From NCBI GenBank assembly GCA_938045195.1, contig CALINC010000028.1:1-17904 (forward strand): DNA of 17,904 nucleotides, read 5' to 3'. Position 1 is the first letter of the stretch. The number at the start of each line of letters is the position of its first letter. The DNA comes from an uncultured Treponema sp. (GTDB lineage Bacteria; Spirochaetota; Spirochaetia; Treponematales; Treponemataceae). Below are positions 8,091 to 14,868 of this stretch, piece after piece. The notes beneath the pieces were generated by a model, which saw nothing but the letters and a program-made list of their open reading frames with translations, did not search any database and had not been told where the DNA came from. A program made the translations under genes and the position numbers.

Positions 8091-9556
8091 TTACTTTACG
8101 GAATATTTCTTTCTCTTATAAGGGAACAAAAGAAAATAATTTGTATGATATATCTCTACATATCCCGAAAGGGCAATGCGTGCTGCTCTGCGGCGGTTCA
8201 GGCTGCGGTAAAACAACATTGACTCGGTTAATTAACGGTTTAATTCCCCATTTTTTTGAAGGTGAATTTTCCGGAGAAGCAATTATAAATGGAATGAACA
8301 GTGCGGAAGCGGATATTGCGCAGCTTTCCGATAGCGTCGGTACAGTCTTTCAAAATCCAAGAACACAGTTTTTTAATACCGATACTGATAGTGAAATCGT
8401 ATTCGGTTTGGAAAACCGCGGACTTCCTCCGGAGCAATTACTGAGCCGCCTTGAAAAAGTTACCGAGGGTTTACAGATACAAAACTTGCGCGAACGCAGT
8501 ATCTTTGAACTTTCCGGAGGAGAAAAACAAAAGATCGCGTTTGCTTCAGTGTATGCTGCCGAGCCTGAAATATTTGTCTTGGATGAACCTTCATCTAATA
8601 TGGATTATCATTCTATCAAAGAACTGAGCGAACTGATTAAAAAAATCAAATTACAGGGAAAGACTATTGTCATTGCCGAACATCGGATATGGTATTTGAT
8701 GGATATAGCTGATAGGGTGATTTTTATGGAAAATGGAAAGATTGCTCATGATATGGATATTAAAACATTTGTTGATCTTCCTGAAGTACAGATAAAAAGT
8801 ATGAAATTGCGCTGTAGAAATCTTGCTGATGTTAAAGCTGAGTCTGTAAATGTATCTCCCGATGTAAACGTATCTTTCGGCGGGCATACCTTTGCAGTAA
8901 AAGATATTACCGTCAAATTGGGGCATACATCCGTCCTACAAGATATTTCGTTTTCTACAACAGGAGGAGAGATTATTGCAATAACGGGAGAAAATGGAGC
9001 GGGGAAAACGACATTGGCGCGTACGCTATGCGGTCTTACACAAGAAGCAGCGGGAAGCATATCTTTTGATGGCAACCCCCTATCGAGAAAAATGCGGAGA
9101 GAGCGTTCATATATGGTGATGCAGGATGTCGGTCATCAGCTTTTTACGGACAGCGTATATGCTGAATGCCGATTAGGTATCAAAGATTTGCCGGATCCCG
9201 CTATCAATGAAGTGTTAACGGAACTCTCACTTAACCGGCTAAAAGAGAGGCATCCGCTTTCCCTTTCCGGCGGGCAAAAGCAGCGGCTTGCAGTAGCGGT
9301 CAGTGTACTGTGCGGAAAGGACATCCTTATCTTTGATGAACCCACCAGCGGGCTTGATCTTAAAAGCATGCAAGAGGCAGGACGCATAATCAAGCGGCTT
9401 GCTGAAAATAAAAAAATCGTTATAGTTATCACCCATGATATTGAGTTTATCAAAACAATCTGTTCGCGTGTACTGATTTTATCCGGCGGAAAGATTGTCA
9501 AAGAACTGTGCGGTGAAAAAAAGAATGAACTTGAAATGCAGCTGGAGACATTTTAA
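8087..9556 (+). CDS. Fused ECF-type dual ABC ATPase (EcfA1-EcfA2)
   Basis: Energises uptake by the S/EcfT pair on the cytoplasmic face. The 489-residue chain holds two complete nucleotide-binding domains. The first (about 1-225) has GGSGCGKTT, LSGGEKQKIAFA and FVLDEPSSNMD. The second (about 270-480) has GENGAGKTT, LSGGQKQRLAVA and LIFDEPTSGLD. Each also has a Q-loop and a switch histidine (AEHR; ITHD), so both appear catalytic. Most ECF systems use two separate EcfA genes; here they are one protein, as is common with MptD-type systems. Start is TTG at 8087, ten bases after AAGGAG, overlapping the ecfT stop. No clear intrinsic terminator follows. Confidence 0.94.
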   Translation: MITLRNISFSYKGTKENNLYDISLHIPKGQCVLLCGGSGCGKTTLTRLINGLIPHFFEGEFSGEAIINGMNSAEADIAQLSDSVGTVFQNPRTQFFNTDTDSEIVFGLENRGLPPEQLLSRLEKVTEGLQIQNLRERSIFELSGGEKQKIAFASVYAAEPEIFVLDEPSSNMDYHSIKELSELIKKIKLQGKTIVIAEHRIWYLMDIADRVIFMENGKIAHDMDIKTFVDLPEVQIKSMKLRCRNLADVKAESVNVSPDVNVSFGGHTFAVKDITVKLGHTSVLQDISFSTTGGEIIAITGENGAGKTTLARTLCGLTQEAAGSISFDGNPLSRKMRRERSYMVMQDVGHQLFTDSVYAECRLGIKDLPDPAINEVLTELSLNRLKERHPLSLSGGQKQRLAVAVSVLCGKDILIFDEPTSGLDLKSMQEAGRIIKRLAENKKIVIVITHDIEFIKTICSRVLILSGGKIVKELCGEKKNELEMQLETF

Positions 9557-9626
9557 CAACACGAAAATGATGGATTGAAATACAGTATATGCATCCGGAA
9601 GGGTGAGATAAAATGTTTTTTATTAC

Positions 9627-9655
9627 TTGAAAAAACTGATTTTTTTATGTAATAT
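9627..9655 (+). promoter_or_regulatory. Possible outward promoter next to a core-site-like sequence
   Basis: TTGAAA (9627-9632), 17 bases, TAATAT (9650-9655). It points rightward and would start transcription near 9662, just before the TCTAA/TTAGA sequence at 9665-9680. The arrangement is like the cassette promoter beside an integron attI site, but AT-rich DNA yields such matches by chance. Confidence 0.4.
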
Positions 9656-9664
9656 ATTAATAGA

Positions 9665-9695
9665 TCTAATATATGTTAGAACGACCCTAACGGGT
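9665..9695 (+). repeat. Integron core-site-like palindrome followed by a cassette-start-type hairpin
   Basis: TCTAA (9665-9669) and TTAGA (9676-9680) form an inverted repeat with almost no spacer, and the right half reads GTTAGAA (9675-9681), one base from the GTTRRRY core. Four bases later ACCC-TAAC-GGGT (9684-9695) folds into a hairpin. All four complete attC sites in this window show the same order: GTTAGAY, then a small hairpin with a 4-5 base loop. It could be a remnant attC, an attI-like site or a coincidence. Confidence 0.4.
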
Positions 9696-9707
9696 GCAAC
9701 ATATTAT

Positions 9708-9998
9708 TTATATTTGTAAAAATAAATTTCTTTTCAAGAAGAAATAACTTTCGTGAACACGAAAGAAAGATATATTAAAATTTAATGTGCTGTTTTTACT
9801 TGTTTGTACAAAATGTCGGATATAAGGGTTTACTTTTCTTTCTTGTAAATACAATTTTCTTTTGATGAACGGATATATTTTACTTGCACGCTCTTCAAAA
9901 ATTAAATGATTTTTCCAAAAGACAATTACTATGTTTTCACTTGGTATTCCCTTTTCCATAGCTTCTCTATTGTGCTTAAAATAAAAAATTGAACACAT
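9708..9998 (-). CDS. Hypothetical 96-residue open frame, doubtful
   Basis: Open frame starting at ATG 9998. I do not recognise it. The N-terminal half (containing REAMEKGIPSENIVIVFWKN) has a plausible protein-like mix of charge and hydrophobicity; the C-terminal half is rich in Phe, Asn and Lys as expected of translated AT-rich DNA. There is no convincing ribosome site, the N-terminus lies against the promoter of the peptide operon on the other strand, and an 8-bp hairpin (9748-9765) falls within it. It may be a fragment of an older gene. Otherwise the 480 bases between 9557 and 10040 hold only the promoter, core-site-like sequence and hairpins listed separately. Confidence 0.2.
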   Translation of the reverse strand: MCSIFYFKHNREAMEKGIPSENIVIVFWKNHLIFEERASKIYPFIKRKLYLQERKVNPYIRHFVQTSKNSTLNFNISFFRVHESYFFLKRNLFLQI

Positions 9999-10004
9999 AT
10001 TTGC

Positions 10005-10033
10005 TTGATTTCATCTTACACTTATGCTATAAT
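10005..10033 (+). promoter_or_regulatory. Promoter of the peptide-maturation operon
   Basis: TTGATT (10005-10010), a 17-base spacer and a perfect TATAAT (10028-10033). Transcription should begin near 10040, that is, at the left arm of the 12-bp inverted repeat (10039-10050), so this arm would be the extreme 5' end of the mRNA. Confidence 0.75.
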
Positions 10034-10038
10034 TAGTT

Positions 10039-10258
10039 GTTAACTGCTACTGGAAACAGATATTTTAGTTAGGAGGAACGCCTATGGTGAAGTGTATCAA
10101 CAAAAATAGCAAGCTAAATATGATAATTAGAATTTTAAGCTGTTGTCGAGTTGCAAGTGGATTGTCAGGGCAAGTAGCCTTCGGTTGTGGATGTACATAA
10201 TATTTGAATAACAATATTGTGTAGTATAGTTTAATTGATTTGACTGGTAGCAGTTAAC
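10039..10258 (+). repeat. Long-range inverted repeat enclosing the precursor peptide gene
   Basis: GTTAACTGCTAC (10039-10050) and its exact reverse complement GTAGCAGTTAAC (10247-10258) flank the 38-codon peptide gene. In RNA the pairing can extend by two G-U pairs and one G-C pair inward, to 15 pairs. The right arm ends 17 bases before the ribosome site of the maturase gene. As RNA this would tie the 5' end of the transcript to the peptide/maturase intergenic region. As DNA it resembles the ends of a small inverted-repeat element, but I see no target-site duplication. Confidence 0.7.
10084..10200 (+). CDS. Cys-rich RiPP precursor peptide (38 residues)
   Basis: Small gene with a textbook AGGAGG site (10071-10076) eight bases before its ATG. 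The peptide begins MVKCINKNSKLNM, has a hydrophobic basic middle (IIRIL), then SCCRVASG, and ends AFGCGCT. Five cysteines lie at 4, 20, 21, 35 and 37, with small residues (Gly, Ser, Ala) around them. This composition, the length, and the location directly before a radical SAM/SPASM enzyme and an exporter mark it as the probable substrate. The enzyme would most likely form thioether (Cys to backbone or side-chain carbon) links. No double-glycine cleavage site is obvious; SG or SGQ near residues 25-30 is a guess for the leader/core border. Resemblance to Clostridium Cys-rich peptides made with CcpM-type maturases is possible, but I cannot confirm family membership. Confidence 0.75.
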   Translation: MVKCINKNSKLNMIIRILSCCRVASGLSGQVAFGCGCT

Positions 10259-10286
10259 TTATATTCATGAGCTTTAGGAGGGCTTT

Positions 10287-11717
10287 GTGCAAGTGGATGT
10301 GAAGTCTAAGTGTAAACTATTCGATTTTGAGCAGTTCAAGTATCTTGATAAGTATTTTGTCCTTGATATTCAGTCAAGCTACCTGATGGAGATTGATGAG
10401 GCGTTTTATGATTGGTTACTAATATTACAGCAAAGTTCTGATGTAGAGGAAGCAAAAGAGTACTTTAGTAAACGTTATGCAAACAAATATGACATATCAC
10501 TCGTGTTAAGCAACTTTAATATGTTGATTGATGCGAAGCTTTTGAATTATATTGGTACAGTACCTAAATTTCAAATACATAAAAATTCTATTGTACAGTC
10601 ACTACTGCTATTAGTGTCTCATGTATGCAACCTTTCTTGTTCGTACTGCTATGCCCATGAGGGTACTTATAATACTGATGATGGACTAATGGATTTTATA
10701 ACCGCAAGGAAAGCTGTAGATTTTCTAGTTAAAAAATCAGGTGAGGCACGTGATTTGAATATTTCTTTTTTTGGTGGCGAACCTTTTTTAAATTTTGAGC
10801 TAATTAAAAAAACTGTGAATTATATTTCTGAAGAATATAAAAATACTGACAAAGTTTTTCACTATTCCATAACGACAAATGGGACTATTCTAAGTACAGA
10901 ACAGATAAGCTTTCTTAAAAGCAATAATTTTTTGATTACAGTTACAATAGATGGACCATGTACGATTCATGATCAATGTCGGAAATTTAAAAATGGGCAG
11001 GGAAGTTTTAATATTGTAAAAAAGAATCTATTGCTATTAAAGAACAACAGATGTAATGTTGTTCCACAAACTGTGATATCGCCAGAAAATGCCGGCATTG
11101 CCTTTAACATTTTAAAATATATTCTTGAGCTTGAATTCAACCATATCAGTTTTGGAGAGTGTCTTGATAGTTCTTGCAACTTGACACGAAGAAGCTGGAG
11201 CAAAGAAGAAAACGAACGATATTTCAAGGAGCTAGAGAAGTTTGCAAAAATGGTTATAGAATCAGTACAGAATTCTGATGGACATACCGTTTTTTCAAAT
11301 CAGCTGATGAGGTTAATGTTAGGTATTGATCAACATGATAAAAATGTTTTTAACTGTAGTTCGTCAAGCAACTCCTTTTTAGCAGTGACACCAACTGGTG
11401 ATATCTATCCATGCCATATGCTCATTGGATATAATGATTTCATGTTAGGCAATGTCAATGAACATACTTTTAAAGAGTTTAGCGTTAATCCTTCGACTGA
11501 GACAGATTGTCATGATTGTTGGCTGAGATATTTATGTGCTGGCGGGTGCTATGCTGTTGGCTTTTTAGTAAACGGTGATATAAATAAACGAAAAGTGGAA
11601 GATATGTGCCAACGAACAAAATATATGTTCAAATTGGCTGCGTATGTATACTCAGGTTTATCAGAGGAAGAATTTAAAAATTTAGTCAACCTCTGGTATC
11701 AGTGCTGTGGATTTTAA
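10287..11717 (+). CDS. Radical SAM/SPASM peptide maturase
   Basis: Predicted to modify the adjacent Cys-rich peptide by radical chemistry, using S-adenosylmethionine and iron-sulfur clusters. The 476-residue protein has an N-terminal region of about 95 residues (KYFVLDIQSSYLMEIDEAFYDWL) like the PqqD-type precursor-binding start of SCIFF/CcpM-class maturases. The radical SAM motif follows: C114, C118 and C121 in CNLSCSYCYAHEG, with the GGEP motif at 163-166. The C-terminal SPASM part has C357, C376, C408, C411, C417, C421 and C441, enough for two auxiliary clusters. An extra CC pair lies two residues from the end. Start is GTG 10287 with AGGAGG at 10276-10281. It is followed after 15 bases by the exporter gene. 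The exact reaction cannot be read from sequence. Confidence 0.92.
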   Translation: MQVDVKSKCKLFDFEQFKYLDKYFVLDIQSSYLMEIDEAFYDWLLILQQSSDVEEAKEYFSKRYANKYDISLVLSNFNMLIDAKLLNYIGTVPKFQIHKNSIVQSLLLLVSHVCNLSCSYCYAHEGTYNTDDGLMDFITARKAVDFLVKKSGEARDLNISFFGGEPFLNFELIKKTVNYISEEYKNTDKVFHYSITTNGTILSTEQISFLKSNNFLITVTIDGPCTIHDQCRKFKNGQGSFNIVKKNLLLLKNNRCNVVPQTVISPENAGIAFNILKYILELEFNHISFGECLDSSCNLTRRSWSKEENERYFKELEKFAKMVIESVQNSDGHTVFSNQLMRLMLGIDQHDKNVFNCSSSSNSFLAVTPTGDIYPCHMLIGYNDFMLGNVNEHTFKEFSVNPSTETDCHDCWLRYLCAGGCYAVGFLVNGDINKRKVEDMCQRTKYMFKLAAYVYSGLSEEEFKNLVNLWYQCCGF

Positions 11718-11732
11718 TAGTTAGGATTTTTT

Positions 11733-13376
11733 ATGCGAAAAGATCTAAATTTGTATGGAAAGATTTTCAAATATTTGAAACAGTTTAGTGGTGAAATTAT
11801 TGTGCTTTCGTTACTGACGGTTGTGCGTATTGCTTTGACGTTGCCAATTCCAAAAACAATTGATTTGTTTTTTATGCAATTAGAAAGTCGGCAGTTAAAG
11901 CAAGTTGCGTTTTGGATTGGGGTCGTTTCCGCATTGTTGTTAGTCACTGTGGTAATTGAATTTATTTCCAATTTGTTAATTCAAAAAATTGGGCATTCAT
12001 TAACCTGTACCGTTAGAAAAGAACTTTTACAAAAAATATTAGCACAACCGTATGCAATGTTGTTGAACTTAAAAACAGGCGACACTATAGAACGCATTTC
12101 AGGCGACAGTATGATATTTCAAGAATTTGTAATGGGTTTGGTTATCAATCCAAGTATCGCACTGGTGATGCTCATTGTGTATTCAATTGTTTTGTTTAGG
12201 CTCAACGTAATTTTAACATGTATTATTGTGCTTTCGGTAATATTATCGGTTATTGTTGCAAGTGCATATCATACAAAAATTGTAAATGCGTCTTTTAAAT
12301 TTCGCAATGGTTATGGTGTATTGTACAATAGGCTCATTGAATTATTTTCGTCGTTGAAATTAATAAAAAGTATGAACTATGAGGGCAAACATTTGCATCA
12401 ATTCGATGTTGAATTTCAAACATTACGAGATGATGGCAAACGTATGGAAAACATTATGAGTCAATCGACTTTTTTTAATGCATTTATAACAACTGCAAAT
12501 TTATTATTGATATTAATTGTGGGTGGCTATTTGATTGCAACAAAACGTTTTTCTGTTGGGCAATTTATTTCGTATTATATATTTTTTCAATTTGTTAATC
12601 TACCAATCGCAACATTAACTGTAGCAATTGGAGGCTATCAAAAAAGCTTAAGCCTTATCAAACGAGTTTTTGAATTGATGGATATGCCAAGTCAAATTGA
12701 ACATGAGGAAAAGCAAATGATTACTGATACGCCATTTGTGTATGGCGATATCCAAGTAAAAAATGTAAGTTTTGCTTACGATAATGGCAATCAGATTTTT
12801 ACAAACTTTAATTGCACATTTAAAAAGAATGCTATTAATGTTATCACTGGGGCTTCGGGTGCAGGGAAAACCACGTTGCTTGATATGTTGCTAAAGTTGT
12901 ATAAGCCCAGCACTGGGGAAATTTTGGTTAGCAGTAAAAACTTAAATTCAATTTCACATGCCGAGTACGCAAAAAATATTGCCGTGTTTACACAAAATGC
13001 AATTATCTTTGATGACACTGTTAGAAATAACATTTCGTATTTTAAAGAAGACGCAAGCCAAGATGAAATTATTGCTGCGGCAAAAAAAGCACATATACAT
13101 GATTATATTTTAACGTTACCAGAGCAATACAAAACCATAACTGGTGAAAGCGGAAATAAGTTGTCTGGTGGAGAGAGCGCACGAATTGTTTTGGCTAGAA
13201 TATTTTTAAAACAGCCGTCACTTATTTTTATGGACGAACCGACTGCAAACATCGATGGTGAAACAGAAGCAATCATCTACGAAGCATTACAAGAATTAAA
13301 ATCTGGCTCACTGATTATTGTAATTGCTCATACAAAAACTATTTTACCCATTGCAGACAATGTGATCGCAATTTAA
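11733..13376 (+). CDS. ABC exporter, fused membrane and ATPase domains
   Basis: Half-transporter of 547 residues expected to work as a homodimer and export the mature peptide. Residues 1-315 form the six-helix exporter domain, beginning directly with LNLYGKIFKYLKQFSGE, so there is no N-terminal C39 peptidase. Residues about 335-547 form the ATPase: GASGAGKTTLLDML (Walker A), FTQNAIIFDDTV (Q-loop), LSGGESARIVLARI (signature), LIFMDEPTAN (Walker B) and IAHTKT (switch His). The leader must therefore be removed by some other protease, or the peptide exported uncleaved. AGGA lies six bases before the ATG. The stop is followed after 28 bases by the first complete attC site, as expected for the last gene of a cassette. 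AT-rich with few synonymous GC codons, unlike the ECF operon. Confidence 0.92.
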   Translation: MRKDLNLYGKIFKYLKQFSGEIIVLSLLTVVRIALTLPIPKTIDLFFMQLESRQLKQVAFWIGVVSALLLVTVVIEFISNLLIQKIGHSLTCTVRKELLQKILAQPYAMLLNLKTGDTIERISGDSMIFQEFVMGLVINPSIALVMLIVYSIVLFRLNVILTCIIVLSVILSVIVASAYHTKIVNASFKFRNGYGVLYNRLIELFSSLKLIKSMNYEGKHLHQFDVEFQTLRDDGKRMENIMSQSTFFNAFITTANLLLILIVGGYLIATKRFSVGQFISYYIFFQFVNLPIATLTVAIGGYQKSLSLIKRVFELMDMPSQIEHEEKQMITDTPFVYGDIQVKNVSFAYDNGNQIFTNFNCTFKKNAINVITGASGAGKTTLLDMLLKLYKPSTGEILVSSKNLNSISHAEYAKNIAVFTQNAIIFDDTVRNNISYFKEDASQDEIIAAAKKAHIHDYILTLPEQYKTITGESGNKLSGGESARIVLARIFLKQPSLIFMDEPTANIDGETEAIIYEALQELKSGSLIIVIAHTKTILPIADNVIAI

Positions 13377-13404
13377 AGTGTAATATGTGCTTGCCAATAA
13401 CATA

Positions 13405-13470
13405 TTCTAACACCCGCTTCAATCTGACATTGAGGACAAACCGCAAATGCAGGTCAAGCGAAAGTTAGAT
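13405..13470 (+). repeat. attC site 1
   Basis: TTCTAAC (13405-13411) and GTTAGAT (13464-13470) are the outer core pair. Inside, CGCTT pairs with AAGCG, and the middle GGACAAACC loop region is shared with the other sites. Length 66 bases. Left-arm bases with no partner correspond to the extrahelical bases that orient integrase on the folded bottom strand. It has more arm mismatches (AATC against GACC) than sites 3 and 5. Confidence 0.88.
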
Positions 13471-13616
13471 TGACAAGCTAATCGCTTGCAGAAAAGTTTG
13501 TGCAGAACCGATCTATAATGTTTTATTTGTTTGAAAAATATTGTTATAAAGTCAAGTATTATAAAACAGTAGTATAACTATATAAAATATTATTTTCTAA
13601 AATAAAAATATATGTA

Positions 13617-13645
13617 TTGAAAATATTGCAAAAAGTATGTATAAT
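13617..13645 (+). promoter_or_regulatory. brnTA promoter placed for a leaderless mRNA
   Basis: TTGAAA (13617-13622), 17 bases, TATAAT (13640-13645). The brnT ATG begins at 13651, only five bases after the -10 box, so the start of transcription should fall on or next to the start codon. No ribosome site precedes it. Confidence 0.75.
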
Positions 13646-13650
13646 ATATT

Positions 13651-13926
13651 ATGACATTTGAATGGGATAAGAATAAAAATGAAATAAATATAAGAAAACA
13701 TAATGTTTCATTTGAAGAAGCTCAGGAAGCTTTTTTTGATAAAAATAGAGTTATATTATATGATGAAAGACATTCGGATAAAGAGAAAAGATATTTTTGT
13801 CTTGGTAAAGTTGAAGATAAAATATTGACGGTCCGTTTTACCTTGCGTAATGAGAATATTAGGATAATAGGTGCCGGATATTGGAGAGAAGGAAAAAGAA
13901 AATATGAAGAAGAAAATAGAATATAG
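13651..13926 (+). CDS. brnT: BrnT-family toxin of a type II toxin-antitoxin pair
   Basis: RelE-fold ribonuclease toxin that halts translation by cutting RNA when freed from BrnA. The 91-residue protein matches the PF04365 layout. It opens FEWDKNKNEINIRKHNVSFEEAQ, the hallmark (WD-x-x-K-x3-N-x2-KH-x-V-x-F-E-x-A), continues with the acidic-aromatic DERHSDKEKRYFCLG, and ends IRIIGAGYWREGKRKYEEE, where the Arg/Lys-rich C-terminal helix normally reads ISARxAxxxERxxYE. The usual ISARKA is here IGAGYW, a departure in a conserved block, so activity may be altered. The toxin gene comes first and overlaps brnA by 23 bases, the normal order for this family. The mRNA appears leaderless. Confidence 0.9.
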   Translation: MTFEWDKNKNEINIRKHNVSFEEAQEAFFDKNRVILYDERHSDKEKRYFCLGKVEDKILTVRFTLRNENIRIIGAGYWREGKRKYEEENRI

Positions 13927-14161
13927 TGATGCTCCTAAACGAGTAGCTGAGTCAATATCATTATCGGAAAGGATAGATGATTTTTTACCGCCTCCTGACA
14001 GATTAATAAGAAAATCTGAAAAAGTAAAAATTACGATAACGCTTGACTGTGAAAGTGTTGCATTTTTTAAAGCTTCAGCAAAGAAAAATAATGTAAAATA
14101 TCAAACAATGATAAATGAAATATTAAGCAAGTACGCAGAAAGATATAGGTACACAATTTGA
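13904..14161 (+). CDS. brnA: BrnA-family antitoxin
   Basis: Ribbon-helix-helix DNA-binding antitoxin that neutralises BrnT and represses the shared promoter. 85 residues from the ATG at 13904; an in-frame GTG eleven codons upstream is open, but AGAAGGA (13887-13893) serves the ATG and family members start near here. The N-terminal part (SDAPKRVAESISLSERIDDFLPPP) is the toxin-binding, flexible part. The C-terminal KVKITITLDCESVAFFKASA followed by YQTMINEILSKYA is the strand-helix-helix DNA-binding unit (PF14384 type). It overlaps brnT in another frame, coupling its translation. The stop is ten bases before the half attC. Confidence 0.87.
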   Translation: MKKKIEYSDAPKRVAESISLSERIDDFLPPPDRLIRKSEKVKITITLDCESVAFFKASAKKNNVKYQTMINEILSKYAERYRYTI

Positions 14162-14171
14162 TAATTATAAA

Positions 14172-14194
14172 ATCTAACACCGCTTCAACACTGA
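14172..14194 (+). repeat. Half attC (left arm only)
   Basis: ATCTAACACCGCTTCAAC and the next bases to CTGA align with the left arm of site 3 (ACCTAACACCCGCTTCAACC), with single-base differences. No AAGCG or GTTRRRY right arm follows; the GNAT leader starts directly. It is a relic of a deleted attC, so the BrnTA and GNAT cassettes are now joined. Confidence 0.75.
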
Positions 14195-14227
14195 AAATAT
14201 TTATTCAAAATGTATGAGAGGAATGAT

Positions 14228-14782
14228 ATGAGTTATTTTATGGAGAGTAAGAGAATAAAACTTCGCCCGGTCCAAAAAGATGATCTTAAAAAATTGGCTG
14301 AGTTAATGTCCGATAGAGAAATAGGAGTATTAAGCGGAGAAGTATATCCAATAACTGAAAGAGAAATGGATAACTTTTATGATCGATGTCAAAAAACAGA
14401 TGACAGGATCTGGTTTGTAATTATTGATAAGGAAACAAATTCAATAATTGGAGAAACCGGTTTTCTAAGAATTTTTATGCCATGGAGAACGGCAGATTAT
14501 TCGCTAATGATTTGGAATAGAAATTATTGGGCTAAAGGTTATGGAAAAGAAACTGCAAATTTAATGCTTGAATATGGTTTTAATAGCTTAAATTTCCACA
14601 GAATAGCAATTGGAGTTGTGGGAAGTAACGAAAGAGGATTAAGGTTCTGGAAAAGTATAGGATTCAAGGAAGAGGGTAAGCAAAAGGATGGATTCTTCAA
14701 TAATGGCGAATATTCGGATTTTATAATGATGTATTTGCTAGATGAAGAGTACAGAGTTACTCGAAACAATAATAAAACCTAA
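14228..14782 (+). CDS. GNAT-family N-acetyltransferase (RimJ/RimL type)
   Basis: Transfers acetyl from acetyl-CoA to an amine, commonly a protein N-terminus, polyamine or drug; the acceptor here is unknown. About 184 residues. The N-terminus MESKRIKLRPVQKDDLKKLA is typical of the RimJ/RimL subgroup (PF13302). GETGFL and WRTADYSLMIWNRNYWAKG form the central strands; AKGYGKETANLMLEYGF is the CoA pyrophosphate loop (Q/R-x-x-G-x-G/A type). NFHRIAIGVVGSNERGLRFWKSIGF is motif B. GAGAGG (14216-14221) selects the ATG at 14228 over one 18 bases upstream. The TAA stop (14780-14782) is part of the attC core ACCTAAC. Antibiotic-resistance function is not supported by any feature I see. Confidence 0.92.
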   Translation: MSYFMESKRIKLRPVQKDDLKKLAELMSDREIGVLSGEVYPITEREMDNFYDRCQKTDDRIWFVIIDKETNSIIGETGFLRIFMPWRTADYSLMIWNRNYWAKGYGKETANLMLEYGFNSLNFHRIAIGVVGSNERGLRFWKSIGFKEEGKQKDGFFNNGEYSDFIMMYLLDEEYRVTRNNNKT

Positions 14783-14842
14783 CACCCGCTTCAACCTGAC
14801 ATTGCGGACAAGCCACAAATGCAGGTTAAGCGAATGTTAGAC
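14777..14842 (+). repeat. attC site 3
   Basis: Outer cores ACCTAAC (14777-14783) and GTTAGAC (14836-14842), both exact matches to RYYYAAC and GTTRRRY. Inner arms CGCTTcAACCTG and CAGGTTAAGCG pair with one extra base on the left strand; the apical GCGG/CCAC pairing surrounds ACAAG. Length 66 bases. The left core supplies the stop codon of the acetyltransferase gene. Confidence 0.93.
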
Positions 14843-14868
14843 AGCCCCTTCGGGCACAAGGATAAAAT

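Noticed and set aside
9748..9765. CTTTCGTG-AA-CACGAAAG as terminator of the ECF operon
   Set aside because: It lies about 190 bases after the stop and no T-run follows on the + strand; the T-rich stretch is on the other side. Its role is unclear.
10039..10258. A classical transposon or miniature element
   Set aside because: The 12-bp ends are perfect, but no flanking target duplication is visible and the arms coincide with the transcript start and the maturase leader, so an RNA role fits better.
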